Below, in pieces: positions 12,387 to 27,030 of a stretch of 64,000 nt of DNA (position 1 is its first letter; every line of letters begins with the position of its first letter). A model generated the notes under the pieces. That model ran no database searches. It saw only the letters and a program-made list of their open reading frames with translations, and was not told where the DNA came from. Origin of the DNA: Mansonella perstans (lineage: Eukaryota; Nematoda; Chromadorea; Rhabditida; Onchocercidae); the NCBI GenBank assembly GCA_037074765.1, contig JBAMDO010000564.1, forward strand, positions 310,001 through 374,000. The letters are read 5' to 3'. A program made the translations under genes and the position numbers.

Positions 12387-13110
12387 ATCTCGTTGAAATT
12401 AACTTCTATTATCAATTCTATCACTGAAATATTAACTTTCAATCTGATTAAATACATTACTAACGTGATAGCGTGATACTAGCGTGATACGTCAAATCCG
12501 CGTATTTTTTTTTTTTGTAGAACAAAGAAGACATTTATACTAACGAAGAGAGATCAAAGCATTGATAGTGGACATGCAAAAACATGGGAAAGTTTATACG
12601 GGTACAATATACCTAAATATTTAATATATTTATACCATAATAGATTTAAGTAATTTTGTTATACGTGCAAATATGACGTTATACGTTAAATTCACAACGG
12701 AAAAAAGATGTTACTAGATTACACATTCATAAAGAAGCTATGTTTTTAGAAAAGAATAACTCGAAATTTAAATTCAATTACCTAATTGGACGAATTGGTA
12801 AATAACATTTGGCCGATGAATTGTAGTGTTTTTCAAAGATTGCATATGGTTGTTATTGTATGGATATTTGTAGAAGAGTGTTTCGGTGTGTTATATGTTC
12901 ATCCTTAGTGTTTGTTTATTTATTTTATATTATATATGTTTATATTTATTTATTATATATTTTTCTCTATAGCTATTACACTTCTTATCGATTAGATCAA
13001 TTAGATCATTAATTTTGTTTTACAACATGTGCGCTGTATCAGCAGTTATTTTCAGTGTTGAATTTTTGCAATTATTTCTAATCTTATATTTGCACTGAAA
13101 AATTATAGCA
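12387..13110. promoter_or_regulatory. divergent promoter interval of rpa-1 and the NEMP gene
   Basis: A 724-bp AT-rich gap separates the two divergent start codons and probably holds both promoters. A long T run lies at about 12507. I see no clear TATA box or recognisable transcription-factor site. Confidence 0.45.
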
Positions 13111-16100
13111 ATGTTGAAGAAAATGATAGTTTTATTTTTATCAATCTATTTGATAACTGCCAATGGTGATACTCTTGATCAGTGCATTACACGTGGTAAG
13201 TGAAAAGCATTTTTTGTAGAATGATAATAATATATAATATAATGATAACACTGTAGAATGATAATGTAAAAAACTATCTAAACAAATAGATTTTATAAAG
13301 TTATAATTTAGTGAAATTTATGTTTATATATTTCAAAAAAAAAAATTTATAATTTCATTGAATTATTTGCTTAGATAATTTTCTATATTATCATTCTATT
13401 GTTGCATCAAAATAAATTTGCATATTTTTGTTACACTTTTTTTGAAGCATAAATGATTTGATTTGTTGATGCAAATTGAAGAAATATTCGAAAAATATTT
13501 ATTATTCATCTTATACATATTTATAATTTATATTTATTTCATTTCAATTTATCTTATTCATTTTTAGAGCTTACACAATCCTATATAACAGTACCAGAGA
13601 AAGCATCTCATTGGTCAAGTACATCCAGCATATTGGATCTTTATCATTATGATAAATTTCCTAGATATATAACGCATATGTTTATGGATGTTTACCTTCA
13701 AATTAATCTCACTAATGAACGTGCTTATCAGCTTTATCAGGTATGCACTCATTTCATGATTCAATTTGCAAAATTTGAGTGATAAAAATCATCAGAGGAA
13801 CTGGGTATTAACCTAGTACGGGCAGTATTATTACTGATAATAATTCTAAGTGATAAAAAATCATCAGGGGAACTGGGTATTAACCTAGTACGGGCAGTAT
13901 TATTATTACTGATAATAATTCTATAGTTGGTTTTTCTTTTTATATACCCTTTTGTATCATAATTGATTACGTGGAATAGCTTTAAAATTCAGCAAAAAAA
14001 ATTTTTTTTTCATGTCTGAAAGCATTCACGATAATTTAATATAATTTATTTTGCAGGGTGAGAATTGTTCAGTGGTACTGCAACATTATCACGACGATCA
14101 ACGTTTCTGGGGATTGGTTCAACGTGTTAAGTTATTGCGTTACAAGCAGTTAAATCCGTTTTCTAAAACTATTATTGGCGTAAGCACTCGACATCCATAT
14201 GAAATCCGAATACGTGTCTGGAGTAAGTTTATCTAAATTTTGCTCAGATTTTTATCTCTCTTTTTTTTTTATCTCTCTTTTTTATTTTTTTTATCAGTTT
14301 ATCTAAATTTTGTTAATGGTGTTTTTACTGATTGCAAAAGGTTTATCATAATTTTTAATTTCTGGAAACTTTTTTATGTCATTTAATTTTCGTGATACTG
14401 CGTTTCTAGTTTTTTAGTTGTTATCTGGCACTGGAATAACTCGTTGCACAGTTCTCATATTTTATTATTTAAAACGTAATGAATTTCAGAAATTAATTAC
14501 ATACGTTTGTTTGTGTTTGTCGGCGGCATAATTTTGTTTTTGATGTCATATTCATTAGTGAAAAATGCTATTTTCTATTATACGAGTGGTTGCACGATTG
14601 GTGTACTAGCATCACTTTTAATTGTTGGATTTATAGTTTACCGGCTAGCTCCAAAGGTTTGTTTAAATGATTTTACATAAAACCTCAGATTACTAGTATT
14701 TATGTTTGAAGAAGTTTTTTGGTATAATATTCTTTTCTGTGCATTTTTTTTTCCGCCGCATTATTATGAATGTAATAATAATATGATCATGGAAATAGGG
14801 TTTTTTTGAAATGAACTGTATTTATATAAAGGAAGGTGGTCTCGGGGATACTTCCATGATCTCATAGACTTTTATATGATGTTTATCCATGCTATTTTAA
14901 AGGGTTTAAAGTAAAAATTTGTAAAGTAGCACTTTTTTGTCCCCAATACTTCTCTTTCTTCTCCGATGAGCAAGTGATTCGAAAATAGTTAAGTAAGCCC
15001 AGAGATGTTGACAGAAGAATCTAATACTGAAAAAAAAAGTATCAGGGCGATAAAATTATTTCCAAACTTTTCAGAGTTGGTTGGGAATTCCTTTGATGTT
15101 CACTGGCTGGTCCGTCTCATTCTTCTTTATTTATACTGTTTGGAAAAATCTCGCTTCTTTGGTTCTAATATATCAAAAATTTGTGGCAGCATATTTTGCT
15201 ACAGTAATTTTGATATCATTAGCGGTTTGTTATCGGTACGGTCCACCAACAGATGTAAGATCTCATAATCTTGCGCAGTGGACATTGCAATTGATTGCCT
15301 TACTACTGATATATTCATCGTGCCAGGTAATTTATTAGTTATACCTTTTTTAATAGTATTGATTAAAATAATTGTTTTTCATTCTTGGATCTTGTCATTT
15401 GTTGTGACTAGGTCGATTATTATGATCTTTATTTCAGATAATAGATGTCGCTGTTGGAGTCATTGCTTTGTTACTGTTGTGGTCTGTCTCAAAAAATTGG
15501 TTGATCAATATAGCATCCAGAATCATGTCTGTTTTCAATGTAGTTTGGTTAGTGAATTAAATTCCTTTGTAGAGATAAATACATAACTCAGCAGAAATTT
15601 TTGCCAAAACTAATGGAAAATTTTGCAGGTTCTTTTTATTCCCAAAATGTCAGCGTTTTTTGACAATGGAAGAATATCAGCAGCAAGGTGAGGAAGAAAC
15701 TAGGAAAGCATTAGAAGAATTGCGCCGATATTGTCGGAGTCCCGAAGCAAATGTTTGGAAAATTACGTCTTCAGTGAGTGACCCAAAAAGGTGAGTAAAC
15801 TGTTATTAACTTATCATAAATCCTGTTATTATTAAACTGTTATTATAAATTAAGCGGTCTTCTATTAGTTAATGGTTAAAATAGTTCCAGTGTTAGACTT
15901 TTTCATACTTTCTAATGCTGTTTGATATATTTTTTAGATTCGCGAGTTTTGTTGATGGTAATTGTGGCCATATCAGGGAAGATGAATCTCGTTTGCATGA
16001 TTTAGAATGTTCAGATTTTGATGATCTTTCTGACGATAGTGGAGAAGATGAATATGTTGTTGCTCAACGATCATATCTGCGGGACAGTTATGAATCACCA

Positions 16101-17231
16101 AGGTAAATTATCGAAAGTTTTTTTTCAGTCTTTCAGAATTATTGATTATTTTCTCATTTAGAGATGCTACTGGTGAGAAGATAGTTATTGTAAATTCATG
16201 ACTGGGGCAATACTGATGCTAGTAAAAATTCGATAAAATTTAAATCTAAGAATTTATATCAAATCAAAATTTTCCGAACATTAATATTTAGAGAAAGATA
16301 TCAAGTTAAAGCGAGCTCTTCATCTCATCTGCAGCCAACAGACGGTTCGTTAAATCTACGACACCGAAAAAAACTCATTGAACACGTAGATTCTGACGGG
16401 GATGAAAATGAATTTACACCTAACTGGCAAGTTCATTCCTTGCCATTGGAAGATTCTTATAGGTAATCTTATAGCTCATTATTACTGACAATTTCATTCC
16501 TTGAAAACAGAGAAACGTGAAATTAAGAAATGCACGAACAGAAATTCTATAATTTAAAAATTGAAAAATTTTCAAAAATTGCTTGTAGGTTTGCTAAAAA
16601 AATGACAAAGCTGATGACCTCCTACTGAAGCGCGCGCACAGTTACTATGAATGATATTTATGTACCCAAAAACTATGCAAATTTTGGATTTTGTATAGCT
16701 AGCTAAAAGTGGCATCTGTGGACTTTTTAATTCCTTTAAACACATTTGGATATCTTTATTTCAAATATGTTATCTCATATGAATTTCGATGTTATAACTA
16801 TTAATTTATATCTTTTGCCTGCAACACTTGTCATATTGATGAAAGATGCTTATATATTTGTGCGTGTAGATTGGTTATGAAATGTAAAACATAATATCTC
16901 GGAATGAGCGACATATCTTACTGTGAACTGAAAAAGGATTTGAAGTAACACTGTTTAGGAAACCTGGACGTGATTTACGTAACAACAGACGGATTACAAA
17001 TAATGCCATTCATTCATTCCGGCATCAAGAAAAGTAGGTTCATTTCTTCTTTGTTTTACTTTCATACATTTGAAATCAGTGGGATTTTATATTTTGAATA
17101 ATATCTGTCATCCGCTAAATCTTAGTTCATATTTTAAAAATTTAAAGTAATAGGCTATTTTTTAAAGTTTCCAAAGATCAAGTCGATCAGCGTCAAATAT
17201 GGATTATGATGAAGTGGTTCTGAGTTCATAA
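13111..17231 (+). CDS. nuclear envelope integral membrane protein (NEMP/TMEM194 family)
   Basis: Eleven exons: 13111-13195, 13568-13740, 14057-14222, 14490-14656, 15075-15326, 15438-15547, 15629-15790, 15938-16102, 16292-16462, 16959-17033, 17168-17231 (about 529 residues). The last acceptor could instead be nine bases further on. Residues 1-19 are a signal peptide. A luminal domain follows to about 141, with C-x(n)-C and [18 protein letters not shown]. About five hydrophobic segments occupy residues 142-320. The conserved family tail then reads [33 protein letters not shown] and [11 protein letters not shown], matching human NEMP1. The C-terminus is acidic, then basic. Family members sit in the inner nuclear membrane, interact with Ran and emerin, and support nuclear stiffness and fertility in animals. 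A candidate poly(A) signal is at 17734-17739. Confidence 0.92.
13779..13923 (+). repeat. two-copy tandem duplication in NEMP intron 2
   Basis: A unit of about 70-75 bp (13779-13848) is repeated at 13849-13923 with very few differences. Each copy contains AACTGGGTATTAACCTAGTA and ends in TGATAATAATTCTA. The near-identity implies a recent duplication. Confidence 0.92.
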
Positions 17232-18724
17232 ACCAGGTAGTGTTTAACTGATTAAAACATAAATACTGAATTCTTGTTCTACTCTTTTTATTGTTTCTGA
17301 ATACAGATTTTTCACTGCAGGAAGAAGTGAAAGTTTTAAGTTTATTATAATATAAGGAAGTGATGGGTTCCTTTTTTCATAAAATCATTTGTTATTTCAA
17401 TCTTATTTTATTTTTTAGCTGATCACTGTGGAAAAAATCATTTTTCCAAAAAAAATCAATGGTCCACTTCTTTACCTCATACTAATTGCATTGTTTGTAT
17501 TTACTGTTGGTTTGTATGATAAAGATATTAGTCGTAATTACTTATTCGAAAATAAGATATTAAACAACTTTTTAACTGAATGATCGAAATTTGCAACTTT
17601 TCATTACGAAAACGAGATTGAATATTCCAATCCAGTATATCGTCGATTATACTATGATCAAGCATTTAGTAAGCGTATATATGAGGATCTTCTTAACCTC
17701 CTCAAACTTTTTTATATATACCTAACATCAAGAAATAAAGTTTAATAAAATATATTTAGATGGAGGATCTAGACATAGAAAATAAAAGTAGGGCTCAAAA
17801 GCAGGTTTTGAGTAGGTCCTTAAAATGTCCATGAAATCAGATGTCTGTAGTTGTATGGATTCTCTTTTACACACAATTAACTGGATTTGTATTCAAATTA
17901 CAGTTTGGAATTTATCCATTGCGTATGTTATAATCCAGAAATGTAACAAGTTCGTTTTTTCAACATGACTAAAGTAATTTTGTAAATGCTATTGCAAAAT
18001 AATTAATAGTGTTTCAAAATGATCACAGAATGATATCTAGGATACGCTGGTAAAGCTAATCTTATAGCTATGAGTTGTTGTGTTGTCGCATATATTTCAA
18101 ATACATGCAAAACCTGGTTGAAGTACAAGACGGAATCGAACAAATAAATACATATTTGTTTTCTGAAGTGATTTTGGAAGCTTCTAAAATACAGGGGAAA
18201 TGTAGCATAGTCAGTAAAGGAAGTGTATAATGCAAAAAATGACAGATTTATTTGACTCAGTTAATTAAGAGCTATTACTAACCATTCTTTCTTTTCTCAA
18301 TTATGATCTTCGTTGATTAGTACACTGACCTAAAGAGAACAACTGATTATAGCTTAAATCTTGATACTTAACAATATTTAGTAGCACATTTAAAGCTTCT
18401 TCAACTTCAATGATCAACTGATGACATTATCCAAAAAATTGTGGGTCTTAAATTTTGTTAGAGAATTAATAAACTCAGGGAAGACATGTTGAAAATGGCT
18501 TTTTGGAAAAATTATACGTTTTTTTTTTAAAAGTCAACATTTTTGGTTTTTTTATATTTGCCAATTTCTTCAATTTATTTTCAATTACGCTTTTATTGCT
18601 GTCCAATATTCTTACATTAATAGACCTATTAAGTATAAAGTACTAATTGCAAGGAATTCAAAGATGACATTTGTAAATGAGACATTTGATTTTTAGAAAC
18701 GCTCGAAAAAAAACGACAATTTAC

Positions 18725-18766
18725 AAAAAAGATGCACCTAAATGTAAATTTGGATGCATCTTTTTT
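18725..18766. other. hairpin with 12-bp perfect stem
   Basis: AAAAAAGATGCA pairs with TGCATCTTTTTT. The inner CCTAAAT/AATTTGG extends the stem with one bulge, leaving a loop of only a few bases. It is isolated in the gene desert, and the T run after it is part of the stem. Confidence 0.6.
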
Positions 18767-21700
18767 TTATGCCGATAACGAATAGCGGTCAGCACTGCTG
18801 AATGAAATACCGCAAGCAGATGGTCCAACGAAAATAAAACTGGAGAAAGAATTTTTTTTGCAATTTTTTTCACATCTCTTCGAAAAATGTATGGCTGACT
18901 TTCATAAAATGATTGCTCCTATCCACGAACTATTTGTGTACAATTATTTGACAGCCTCTGCGATACTGTGTACTCAAATTTCAGCACTTCGTATTGAGGT
19001 AATTGCGAGATACAATTAATTCCTAATTAACAAACTTTTCCGGGAAAGATTAAGGAACTTTTCTGTTGTATCGATAAATTGCACAATTTCTGAGATTGTA
19101 CGGACATTAAGAGATTAATCGAAAACTGAAAGTGAAGAATGGTGGAGATCATATTGCAGTTTTTTGAGTTGCTAATTTCTTGTCAATGATAATTCGTGCT
19201 AAAAGAAAGATTAAAGTTCAAAGTAAAAAGGTAGTACACAATGTTGAAAGCAGAAAAGCCTTTATTGTATTATGGAAAAATGTCAAATATCAGAAATGAC
19301 AAATGATGATTATAATAAGGCTACAATTGAAGAAATTTTCAATGCAAAAGGATATTTTTGATTGCGGCAATAGACTTCATTTTTTTTCGATATGAATCAT
19401 CTAACCAGTTTTTTTTTGTTGTGATTTGTGGGTGTCATTTTTTACGTCATTAACAGTATTACACTTTCAGTGGAATGATACTGCAATTTTTTTTTTTCTT
19501 CCATCTAGATGAAAAATTATTTCTAGAGGTCATATAAGTAGTATTTGCACTAAGTTTTTGTTCCAATATTATCTATCTATTTGCTTAATCTTGGAGCAGT
19601 TAAAATTTCTGTGGAATTTGAATTTTGAGATATATCTATCGTTCGCTCCTTATTTCGCTAGTACCATTTAAATAGTCTGGATTTATCAAGTTTTCCTAAT
19701 AATATGGTCGTGATATCATTGCCATAGATGATGATATATTTGGACAGTTTCGGTATTCCAGAAACATAAATCATTTTTCTCAGTTGTCCCATGAAATTCT
19801 AGAGGATCCGCATTATTTTGTAAGATCATGAGTTTTGTGATTTCTAAGATGGTAACTCTCTGACAAAATTCTGAACCAGTCAATCTAGAAATTTTAAACA
19901 AAGATTCTAAATCTATCGAGAGAAGTGATAAAGAAGTCATAATCGTTATCAGTTCAACAAAACAGCAATGGTGATATTCCAGATATTCAAAGAGAAAAAC
20001 AAACTTGTTTTCACAGATGTAGTTGCATTTTTTTGTGTTTTTTATGCATTAATCCCAACTTAAAAGTTTTAATTATTTTATTTTGATTTTTTGAGAGACA
20101 TAAAAACAAAAAGATACAAAAGAGAGGTATTGCATCGTTTTTTTTTCGGCCATTGGTTTGACTTAGGAAAAGTATTGCATGATTTTTTTGGCTGTTTAAC
20201 TTGATTCTCATGATCTTAATAACACCAACAGTATTTGAACAGGAGTAAAGCGATATTGATCTCGTTAATGTCTCGCTGAAATTGCTCTTAAAAAAAAGTT
20301 ATGCATAATAAAAATGATTCATTTGAGCAATTAAGAGTCTGGAAGTTCCGGTTCTGCTATTTTCAAATCTATCTTTTTCTACTTTGCCTTAATATCCTTT
20401 TTTAGCACTTTCTGAATCTTTCCTAATACAATTATATTTGCGGCTTCAGTTACAATTTCAGTTCTATAACTTCAATTTCTTTGAAATGTCACTATGATGA
20501 TATAAATTTTATTTGGTATTTCTGAATTCTTGTTTTTCTGCTAGAAAAACGTGGAAAAGAAGCAATTACACCAAATGCAATTAATTCCTTTAAGGAAAAC
20601 AAGATATCTGAAGGAGGGAAAAGAAGAGAACTACTGTTCCTTCGAAGAGTAAAGGACGTAATTTAAATTCTCAGTGCTAAATGACATAACAGAGAAGAGT
20701 ACAGTATGTCAATGAAGTCTTATTAAGAAAAAAGAAGCGGGGAAATGAAAGGAAGAGGAGGAATTGATATGATCATTTGTAAAATGTAACGCTCTTTTTT
20801 AATCTCTCTCATGCTTGCATGTATGTAAAAGTTGGTCAAAAAAAGTTGAACAATTAAAATTCGATGAGGGAAGTTTGCCTATATCTACTAAATTGCTAGT
20901 GACACGTTTGTCCCATATTGTCCTTGTTCTGATCACGACTGTATAAACGGACGAAAAAGCCTTTTCAGATTTATTACTATAAATATTTGGGAATGCATTC
21001 TGGAAAAGGAACACATTTCATAAATATATATGTGCAAATGTGGCGTGTGTTTACGGTTAGAAAATGAATGGAATTTTAATAAATTTGAAAATGAAGGATG
21101 TAACTGGCAATTCTTGTACTCATATTAGGAGAAGGATTAAAGGAATAAAAATGGATTAAACGATCTCACCGTCATGCATACTTTGACAATGATAAAATGG
21201 ATGTAGGAGAAAATAAGGAATATTGGATGTGACTTTTCGACCTTTCAAGTTTTCAAACTGGAAGCAAAATGTAGAAGTGATATTAATGATGATGTTAAAT
21301 ATTATGGATATCCTCTCATTCATCCTATCTTTTTATACAATCCATTACCATTCTAATGGATCCATTGAAATCTAATACAATGTCAAACCTTCAGATGAAA
21401 ATTTCATTGTAAATTCGAAGATTGATTTATTCAGATTCACTTCAAAAGAGGTATCAGTTAAACGAGATGGAATGAACTTGATCTGAGGTGATTCGGACTG
21501 ATAAGATCTCGCTCCATCATCATCTTCAATTTAATCTTTTTATGATAAAATAAGAAGGGCGATGATGAGAGAGTTAAAAGTATTATGCAAAGCGTAAAAC
21601 TGGTATGAGCGAAGTATCGGTTTTTCATTACTGGCATCAAGCTTTCCCAACAAAACTTTTTCAGTTGGAAAAGTGCAATAAAAATAAGATTTTTTACAAA

Positions 21701-22754
21701 GAAAATTGCTTATAACGTTTAGAGATTGAATAAAAGTTTGTTTACAGTCTGAATTTCAACATCTAAATAAAATTTGAAAAATCAATCCTTAATAAAGCGA
21801 ATTATCAGAACAGAGAAAACATAGATCTCACTATTGCTTATTCGTTCAAGAAATAATATTCATACTGCTATGAACTGGTTGCTATAAAATGGGTAATGCA
21901 TTCAAATTCCGAGAATTTAAATACTGTGCTAGAGTTTACCTTTTCAACTGCTGATTTTTTGTAGCTTTTGGGAGGGAGTAGGGGACAAAAATGAAGATCA
22001 AAACAACACGCATTGGTTCACTTTGCCATATTTCTAAGCTACATTGATTTTAATCGCATGACATTACAAAATAAATGAAAGACGAATATTAAACTACCAA
22101 CCTGGATATATTTTGTGAAATAAATGATCGATGTTGTCATTCTCAACGATCACTTTTGTTATTCTTTTTAAAACTTTTCATGATGGAATGAGAACTTTCC
22201 AGTAGTAAGATTATTTGTGTTCAGAAATTTACCATTCAAAATTAGTGAATTTGCAGCGTTATTAATGTAACAGTCTTAGAAATGAGCATCAGAAGATTAT
22301 CGATAACTTCATAAAATCTAATTAAAATAATTTAAAAATCTTTTCTTTTGTTATTTCAGAAATATCAACATACAAGCTACGAATTAAATTTGTTCACCTT
22401 TGCCCATTGCACTGCAGTAACCAACTGTTGGTCAGCTTTTACTTTTCTTGCGTAATTTCATTTGGCTCAATTTAATGGAGAAATTTTTCATCAATATCCA
22501 GTTTCTATCTATTGATAGATGCGTTATGCGACATTTTGTATTCTTCGCGACAACAATTTTCAGCATCTGCGAAACATCAAGCAAAATATTTAGGCAGGAT
22601 TATTTCATAAATAAACAACTTAATTGATTTTTAACAAAAAAAAAAAAACTGTGGTATGATTTTTTATATGATTTCAAGGAAAATTTTGGGTTATTTCAAT
22701 TAAATGAAATAATAATACTATTGCAGTTTCCTTATTTCTTAGAGCTCGAATGAG

Positions 22755-22865
22755 TATCATTATTATTACTATTATTGTTATCATAATAACAATTGTTTTT
22801 ATAATAATTCATCATTTTCATCAATATCGATTGTTATTATTACTATTGTATTATTATTATCTTCC
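22755..22865. repeat. imperfect ATT/ATTATC microsatellite
   Basis: Degenerate ATTATT/ATTACT triplets, with an internal palindrome (ATTGTTAT / ATAACAAT). Confidence 0.7.
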
Positions 22866-25800
22866 ATAATCCTTATCAAATAATTATTAGTTATTAATAT
22901 CAGAAGTGCTAGTGTATATTTCTTAATTTCAAGAAGTTAACATTATAGATTGAAAGCACTGGAAGACAATGAATTAAGGAGGAGGGCCGTTTTTCTTGTA
23001 AAAATCATGTTTTTGAATAAATGAATTTTCGTTCTTTTACAAAGAGAATCTTTATGCCAAAATTTTCCTGATAAAGAGTTTCATTAAAAGTTGTAATGAA
23101 CTGAGCTGCATTTCCTGAAAGACGCGCAGTAAGTACTGCAGTGATGTGTAAAATTCAACCAGGTAAATAAATAATCAAATGAAACATGCAATAAAAAGAA
23201 ATTTATGTATGTTCTTGCAGCTGTCGCTCATAGTTCGTATCACTTTCAAATTGGTAAGCATCAAAAAATTAACCAAAAAGCTTTCATTGAAAGATGACAT
23301 CAGTAAAGGCTTATTGAAACTTTTTAAAAGTACCAGAATTGGTGAAATTTATAAATTTATATTGGCATTGAAAGCTGTTATCAGTTATTGCAAATTATTC
23401 TGGTGATAGAAATGTATGAAGTATAAATTTGACAAGCCTGCAATTTTTCTTCTATTTTTCACTTTTCACAGAGACCTTATGCATGTTTCATTACATATGG
23501 ATGTTAATAATTATTACATAAATACGAAAGTTCGAAACTAATTTTTTTGTCGAAATTTATCATTAAAAAGACAGAGTTTGATTTTGGATTTGTCCAATTT
23601 ATGTGAAACTTTTTCAAGCTCTTTTATTAGTATTTCTTATTTAAGCAATTTTTGCAATTAATACCTTGATTAGTAGTTCCACACTGCTGCAAGAAACAAT
23701 TCATTTGACGGAATGGCATTTGTTTGTTTGCGGAAAATGGATCATAATACTTTTGATTTGCTCAGTACAGCAAATATTCCTTTTTTTTGGCTATCCAGAA
23801 TTTGATATTACCTTAGCTTGAATGGATTTTGCAAAAATAACCGAAAAAACATCAACATAAGAATTAATCTTTTTCTTACGTTTATTTGTATAATCAATCA
23901 TCAAACTCTGAAATTGCTACGATACTGTACACTCATCTAAGGTTTTATTTCATGCAGTGCAATCTGATAGTCAGAAAGACTTCTGGTAGAAACAAGGATA
24001 CTGCAACAGAAATAGGTTAGTTCGATAGGTTAAAAATCATTGATGACTTTACGGTGAACAAAATGATGTCTGGTAGCTTAATTGCTGTTAATCAAAAAAA
24101 TTTGATCGTACTTTGTAGCTCAAACTGTCAAATTTTCACCCTATCCAACTTCCAACCACATTTTAGCTATTCAAATCGAGGATAAATATAAGAACAAGGA
24201 CAAATCTTAGACTATTCTAAAAGAGTGGCCTGGTGCAATAAATAATTAAAATGGACAAAAGGATAAAATTCCAATTAAAAATTAGATAAAAAATTAGTGG
24301 CAAAGGATATTTAAGAAAATGTGGTGAAACCAGAGAATTCTGAATCAGTAATTTAACAAAACTGCTTTTTTGTGCTCCATGCTAAAATAACTTTGCAATT
24401 TGTAAATTGCTGATTTCAAAACTTTTCATCCTTCTTAAAATGGATTGTTTTATAAAATTTCATTGAATTTTAAATTGACATCAGACTTACGAGACTAGCA
24501 AAGAACTACATTTTACAAGAATTTAAAAAACATTAAACTATAGTTCACGAATATTTCTCAGCAAATTTCTTAACGAGTACTTGTCACTTGTTATTTTCCG
24601 TGACAACTTTTGACACTTACACATACACCATACAGAGTACGCACACATATTATTAGTTAAATTAAATGAATTTAAAAATATTTGAAGATGTTTTTTTGTA
24701 ATTGTAAGAATGAAAAGAATGCACAAGGTGAGTTACTATTGTCCTTTTTATGACTGAAGTGTGTATCGGTGATATTCTTCCAGGTCTAGCGTACTTTCAA
24801 TCTCAGTTGTTGAATATACCCGACACCACTATATTTTCGATTTATTTTAACAGCTTTGTCCATTTTCTGCAAAAATAATAAGAAAAAAGAACGAGATTTG
24901 CAACTACTTTGCATTGATAAATATTTGACAAATAAAAATTAATGAGTATGAAAATTCCAGAAACTGTCTTTTTATACGAAAAAAAAGTTGAAACATAGTT
25001 GAGAGAACTAAAATATTGATAAAAGGATGATAAATGGCTAGGTGAGAAGACCGAGAAAAAAACATTTCCATATCACCGTTTTAAATTATAAAACAACAAT
25101 TGGCGTTGCTTCTATGTCGTAGTGTAGTCGTGAAAAGTTCTGAAAAACAGGAAGTAATCTCTCTTTTTAAAATTTCAACCTATTTTCGAGAGCTTCTCTG
25201 CTCTGCTATTCAAGTTATTTGACAAAAAGATTACGTTATGAAATGCTTCTTCCGTTCTGTATTGTGATTCTGCGGAAGAAGTCCGAATTCGTTCGAGTCC
25301 AAACCTGAATCAGAAAAGTTTCAAGACGACAGATTTTCTCATGCATTGGTCAGGAAAATTGGGTTCTAGTTTTCATTGTATCGTTTAGACTTTGATTACT
25401 TAAAATGATGCAGCGATACTAAGAAAAAATTATTGGGAAAAAATGTTCGAATCAAAAAAACTTTCACAATGATAGAGATATCGAAACAAAAAAATGTCCC
25501 ATGAGTTGTAACTGTCCGTCATTTATTCATCAAAGTGGCCAGTTCGTTGTTAGGTCAACAGTGCTGCTTCAAACGATTTCTCTTTATTTCAAAAAATTGT
25601 CAAGTTCTTCGAGAAACATAATTTTCCTTATGGAAACACAAGTTTTTTTTTTTGCTAATGCAGTATAATTCAAATACAATTCTTATATGGCCATAGCCAA
25701 GTTTTTAGCTCTCTTTCAAAAATACGCTTTAAAAGAAGACAAACATAACACTTTAATGGTTCAAAAAAGGAACAAAACAAAATAAATGTAAAGGAAATAA

Positions 25801-26958
25801 CTGCAAGAAGTGACAAAATTAATTCAAACAAAAAAATCTTTTATCTTTTTCTTTCGCGTTACGCATTATTTCACGTAACCTACGTCTCCGCTACAACTGC
25901 CTGCAAAAACTTCTTACTAATCTACAACGATGAACAAAAATGCATTTTGATTCAACAGTCTTCTTGTTATTTCCTTTTAACACTTACAATAATAACTTGA
26001 TTATATTTGGTCGAATAGATTAATTTTTCTGGCAAATTTAACAGGATTAACATGAAAATTGAAATTTCCATAGAAACTAAAATATATGATAGTGATGGCA
26101 AACAAAACTACTATATTTGTCGCAGTTATGTTTGGTTATTAAACGGAACATTTTTAAAAATTTTAAAAGCAAAATTTGCGAAGTTTTTCATTCGAATAAA
26201 AAATTAATTGAAACAGTAGCAGCATCACATTTAATTGTTTTTCGTTTAGTTAATGAAAAAATTCTTAACTTGCGATCATAGAAATATTCGTATATATTCT
26301 GTTCAAAACTTTGTAAATTTTGCATGAAGCCACTTTTGTCGCTATTTGAATAGCAAAAGTTGCAGATGAAAAATTCAAATTCATTGTAAATTTTCTGTGA
26401 GATAGCTTTGAAACAGAACAAAGAGAAGAAAAAAATAATGGAAGACCATGATACGATACGATTAATGATAGCTTGGAGAAAATTAATAGTTTTTTCGCTC
26501 TCTCTTTATTTGTTTATGAAACATTCTATACGACGAAAATTTTTGAGTTCCAACTTATTACTTCAGCATTATGAGGAGAGAAAAAATAGAAAGACACTAT
26601 GCAGAAAAGAGAAGTTGTTCAAGAAGATGGATAGATGTTTTTTAGTACAATGTTTAAGTGATTTTAATTTTTAGACGACAAATTGGAATGTGACGAAACT
26701 GGAAATAGTCGGGAAAAAGCAAAAGCAAGAAAAATGTTCAAAAGAGGAAACTTACACATTTTTGAAGTAATATTAAGGGGAAATAGATTAAGAAAGAGGG
26801 GCGGGGGTGTACTTTCAGATATGTGACAGGACAGATCAGTACCAAGAGCTAGACAAATAGGAAAAGAGACGAACGGTTGAAGAGGTGTGGTAGATAGAGC
26901 TGGTTGATCGTGTACTTAAAGGAATGCAGCATCGCTTGAACGATATCACTTCGTTACC

Positions 26959-26966
26959 ATATATAC
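26959..26966 (+). promoter_or_regulatory. possible TATA-like element of the collagen gene
   Basis: ATATATAC lies about 70 bp upstream of the collagen start codon. The surrounding 26940-27030 is less AT-rich than the desert and reads as a short 5' leader. The site is suggestive only. Confidence 0.3.
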
Positions 26967-27030
26967 CTTCGAAAAGAGGAGGTTTGTGTAGAAGGCTTCG
27001 TAAACTTGTATCAAAAAATCACCAGAAGCA

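Larger units (their letters stand above)
17232..27030. other. 9.8-kb gene-free interval
   Basis: Between the NEMP gene and the collagen I find no exon that combines a good acceptor, an open frame and protein-like composition. Short open stretches (for example near 19716-19940, 21458-21640, 26188-26421 and 26408-26674) are Lys/Asn/Phe-rich and look like AT-rich noise. A hairpin at 18725-18766 and an ATT-type microsatellite near 22755-22865 are listed separately. The right end should contain the collagen promoter. Confidence 0.6.

Noticed and set aside
25250..25320. GTTCGAGTCC-like tRNA T-arm motif
   Set aside because: No matching acceptor stem, D arm or A box could be built around it. No tRNA gene was found elsewhere in the window.
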